Shown in pieces: positions 7,071-7,897 of a DNA stretch of 7,897 nt. The DNA lies in NCBI GenBank assembly GCA_024511395.1, contig JANELJ010000091.1, forward strand, positions 1-7,897, in the 5' to 3' direction. The stretch's first letter is position 1. The number at the start of each line of letters is the position of its first letter. The DNA is from Gammaproteobacteria bacterium (GTDB lineage Bacteria > Pseudomonadota > Gammaproteobacteria > GRL18). The position numbers were made by a program, and so were the translations under genes. The notes beneath the pieces are model-generated. The model was given only the letters and a program-made list of their open reading frames with translations. It ran no database searches and had not been told where the DNA came from.

Positions 7071-7759
7071 CGTCTTCCCACCAGATAATTAGCAATCGAC
7101 ACAATTCGATCACTGGCCGCATGGCTGGACTGCTGTTCCAGATCCTTAACCAGGGGGGTAGCCAGCAAAGCCAGTTCTTCTGCCCGCTCAGGTGAAAACT
7201 GACTCAGCCGTTCTGCATAACTGACAATACTCTGTTGTTCTCTGGCGGTCAGTGCCAGTGGCGGTGCTACTGGTTCTGCCTGTGGAATCCTGGCAAGATG
7301 CTGCTGGCTGCGTTTATACACCACAATGGTGTCTGCGGCCAGATCCCCCAGTCGTCTGAAGTCCTTGCTAAAGAGCATGGAAATAAAACCCAGGATATAA
7401 AAAGACGGCAGGAAATCCACGGTTCTAAGGAGGTTCCTGAGCATGGATGCGCCCCAGTTTATCAGCGTACCGTCCATCAGCAGAACCTGAATTTTCATCA
7501 CCTTTTTGCCCGGTGTCTGGCCATGCATATAAACTTCAAATAACACCGGGTAAAACCAGTTGATAATAAAGACGGCAATCAGGAACAGGCCCATACCAAA
7601 ATCACCCAAAGAAGGCAGTGCAATACCCAGTAGAAACAGCAGTACCCACTGGATCAGGGCATCCAGCAGCCATGCAATACTGCGGACATAAAAACCGGCA
7701 CAGGTAAGCGGCAACTCCACCCCTTCGGGGGTTTCTATTTTTTTAATAGTATCAAGCAT
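7067..7759 (-). CDS. RDD family membrane protein
   Basis: 230 residues and the first gene of the minus-strand cluster. The N-terminal ETPEGVELPL (9-18) is a hallmark of the RDD proteins found in these clusters and supports ATG 7759. RDD features are present: the first-helix Arg and Asp in YVRSIAWLLDALI (24-36), GQTPGKKVMKIQVLLMDG (80-97), and FRRLGDLAADTIVVYKR (134-150) closing the core. Membrane helices are at about 28-50, 55-75 and 112-130. A cytoplasmic tail of about 80 residues follows (150-230), beginning with a proline-rich linker (IPQAEPVAPP) and then helices with AREQQSIVSYAERLSQFSPE. AAGGGA precedes the ATG by only one base, a tight spacing. RDD proteins are a broad family; some are linked to ion transport or homeostasis, but no substrate can be assigned here. 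The TGA stop overlaps the SpoIIM-family ATG by four bases, tying the two products together. Confidence 0.92.
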   Translation of the reverse strand: MLDTIKKIETPEGVELPLTCAGFYVRSIAWLLDALIQWVLLFLLGIALPSLGDFGMGLFLIAVFIINWFYPVLFEVYMHGQTPGKKVMKIQVLLMDGTLINWGASMLRNLLRTVDFLPSFYILGFISMLFSKDFRRLGDLAADTIVVYKRSQQHLARIPQAEPVAPPLALTAREQQSIVSYAERLSQFSPERAEELALLATPLVKDLEQQSSHAASDRIVSIANYLVGRR

Positions 7760-7897
7760 GTCCCTTTACTTTTTACTTTAATCGCTGAGCGGAAAGTCAA
7801 TAAGCCTCCCATTCTGTCATAAATATGCCACGAAAAACAGTTATGATATTCCCGAAATTAAAGATAAGACAGGGCCGGATCATACTTTGCTCAAAAA
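7760..7897 (-). promoter_or_regulatory. Putative promoter region of the six-gene cluster
   Basis: 138 non-coding bases lie upstream of the RDD gene, and no convincing ORF is present. On the minus strand TTGACT (7800-7795) matches a sigma-70 -35 box at five of six positions, but the hexamer 17 bases on (AGTAAA) is a poor -10. On the plus strand TATGAT (7842-7847) is a good -10 match without a convincing -35; it could serve a divergent gene beyond the right edge. A short direct repeat, AAAGTA then AAAGTAAAGGGA, runs into the ribosome binding site. A regulatory role fits the position, but the exact promoter is not resolved. Confidence 0.4.
7815..7848. promoter_or_regulatory. Imperfect inverted repeat, possible operator
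   Basis: TGTCATAA (7815-7822) and TTATGATA (7841-7848) are inverted copies with seven of eight bases paired, separated by 18 bases. The right arm overlaps a TATGAT -10-like hexamer. The arrangement could bind a dimeric regulator, but such AT-rich short repeats also arise by chance. Confidence 0.25.

Overview
The window carries seven protein genes and one short upstream region. Base composition is moderate in GC by eye. The genes resemble marine or environmental gammaproteobacterial versions: a GPRGG-type MoxR ATPase, an RPRSPWEA-type N-terminus on the DUF4129 protein, and a GGEEF diguanylate cyclase with an RxxD I-site. A gammaproteobacterium is therefore my best guess. This is inferred from protein style alone; no rRNA or other marker is present.

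Layout. From the left edge to 619, on the plus strand, lies the 3' part of a diguanylate cyclase gene that has an in-frame TAA just before its GGDEF domain. Converging on it, after only 36 bases, is a six-gene minus-strand cluster that fills the rest of the window. In transcription order, right to left, it encodes: an RDD membrane protein (7759-7067), a SpoIIM/DUF95-family membrane protein (7070-5934), a DUF4129 multi-pass protein (5911-4283), a DUF4350 protein (start reassigned to 4290, end 3055), a MoxR AAA+ ATPase (3009-2053) and a DUF58 VWA-like protein (2041-656). Two of the junctions overlap (ATGA, and ATGGGTAA); the others are gaps of 11, 22 and 45 bases. A single transcript is the natural reading. 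A promoter probably lies in 7760-7897, where a TTGACT box and an inverted repeat can be seen.

How the genes may work together. MoxR ATPases pair with VWA-fold proteins as chaperone-like remodelling machines. Here the soluble ATPase is made just before a membrane-anchored DUF58 partner. The four other proteins are all membrane proteins, and predicted topology puts DUF4129, the DUF4350 C-terminal tail, the RDD C-terminal tail and the SpoIIM N-terminal segment on the cytoplasmic side with MoxR. This suggests a membrane-embedded MoxR/DUF58 complex involved in envelope maturation or integrity. The gene set is recurrent in bacteria (similar neighbours surround moxR2 in mycobacteria, from memory), but I know of no established biochemical function. 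It is the best candidate in the window for an undescribed system.

Other points of note are a 7-bp tandem repeat (about 4.4 copies) immediately upstream of the moxR-family start, an internal signal-anchor-like segment in the DUF4129 protein, and a 6-bp tandem triplication inside the GGDEF domain. I saw no tRNA, rRNA, IS element, CRISPR array or clear rho-independent terminator.
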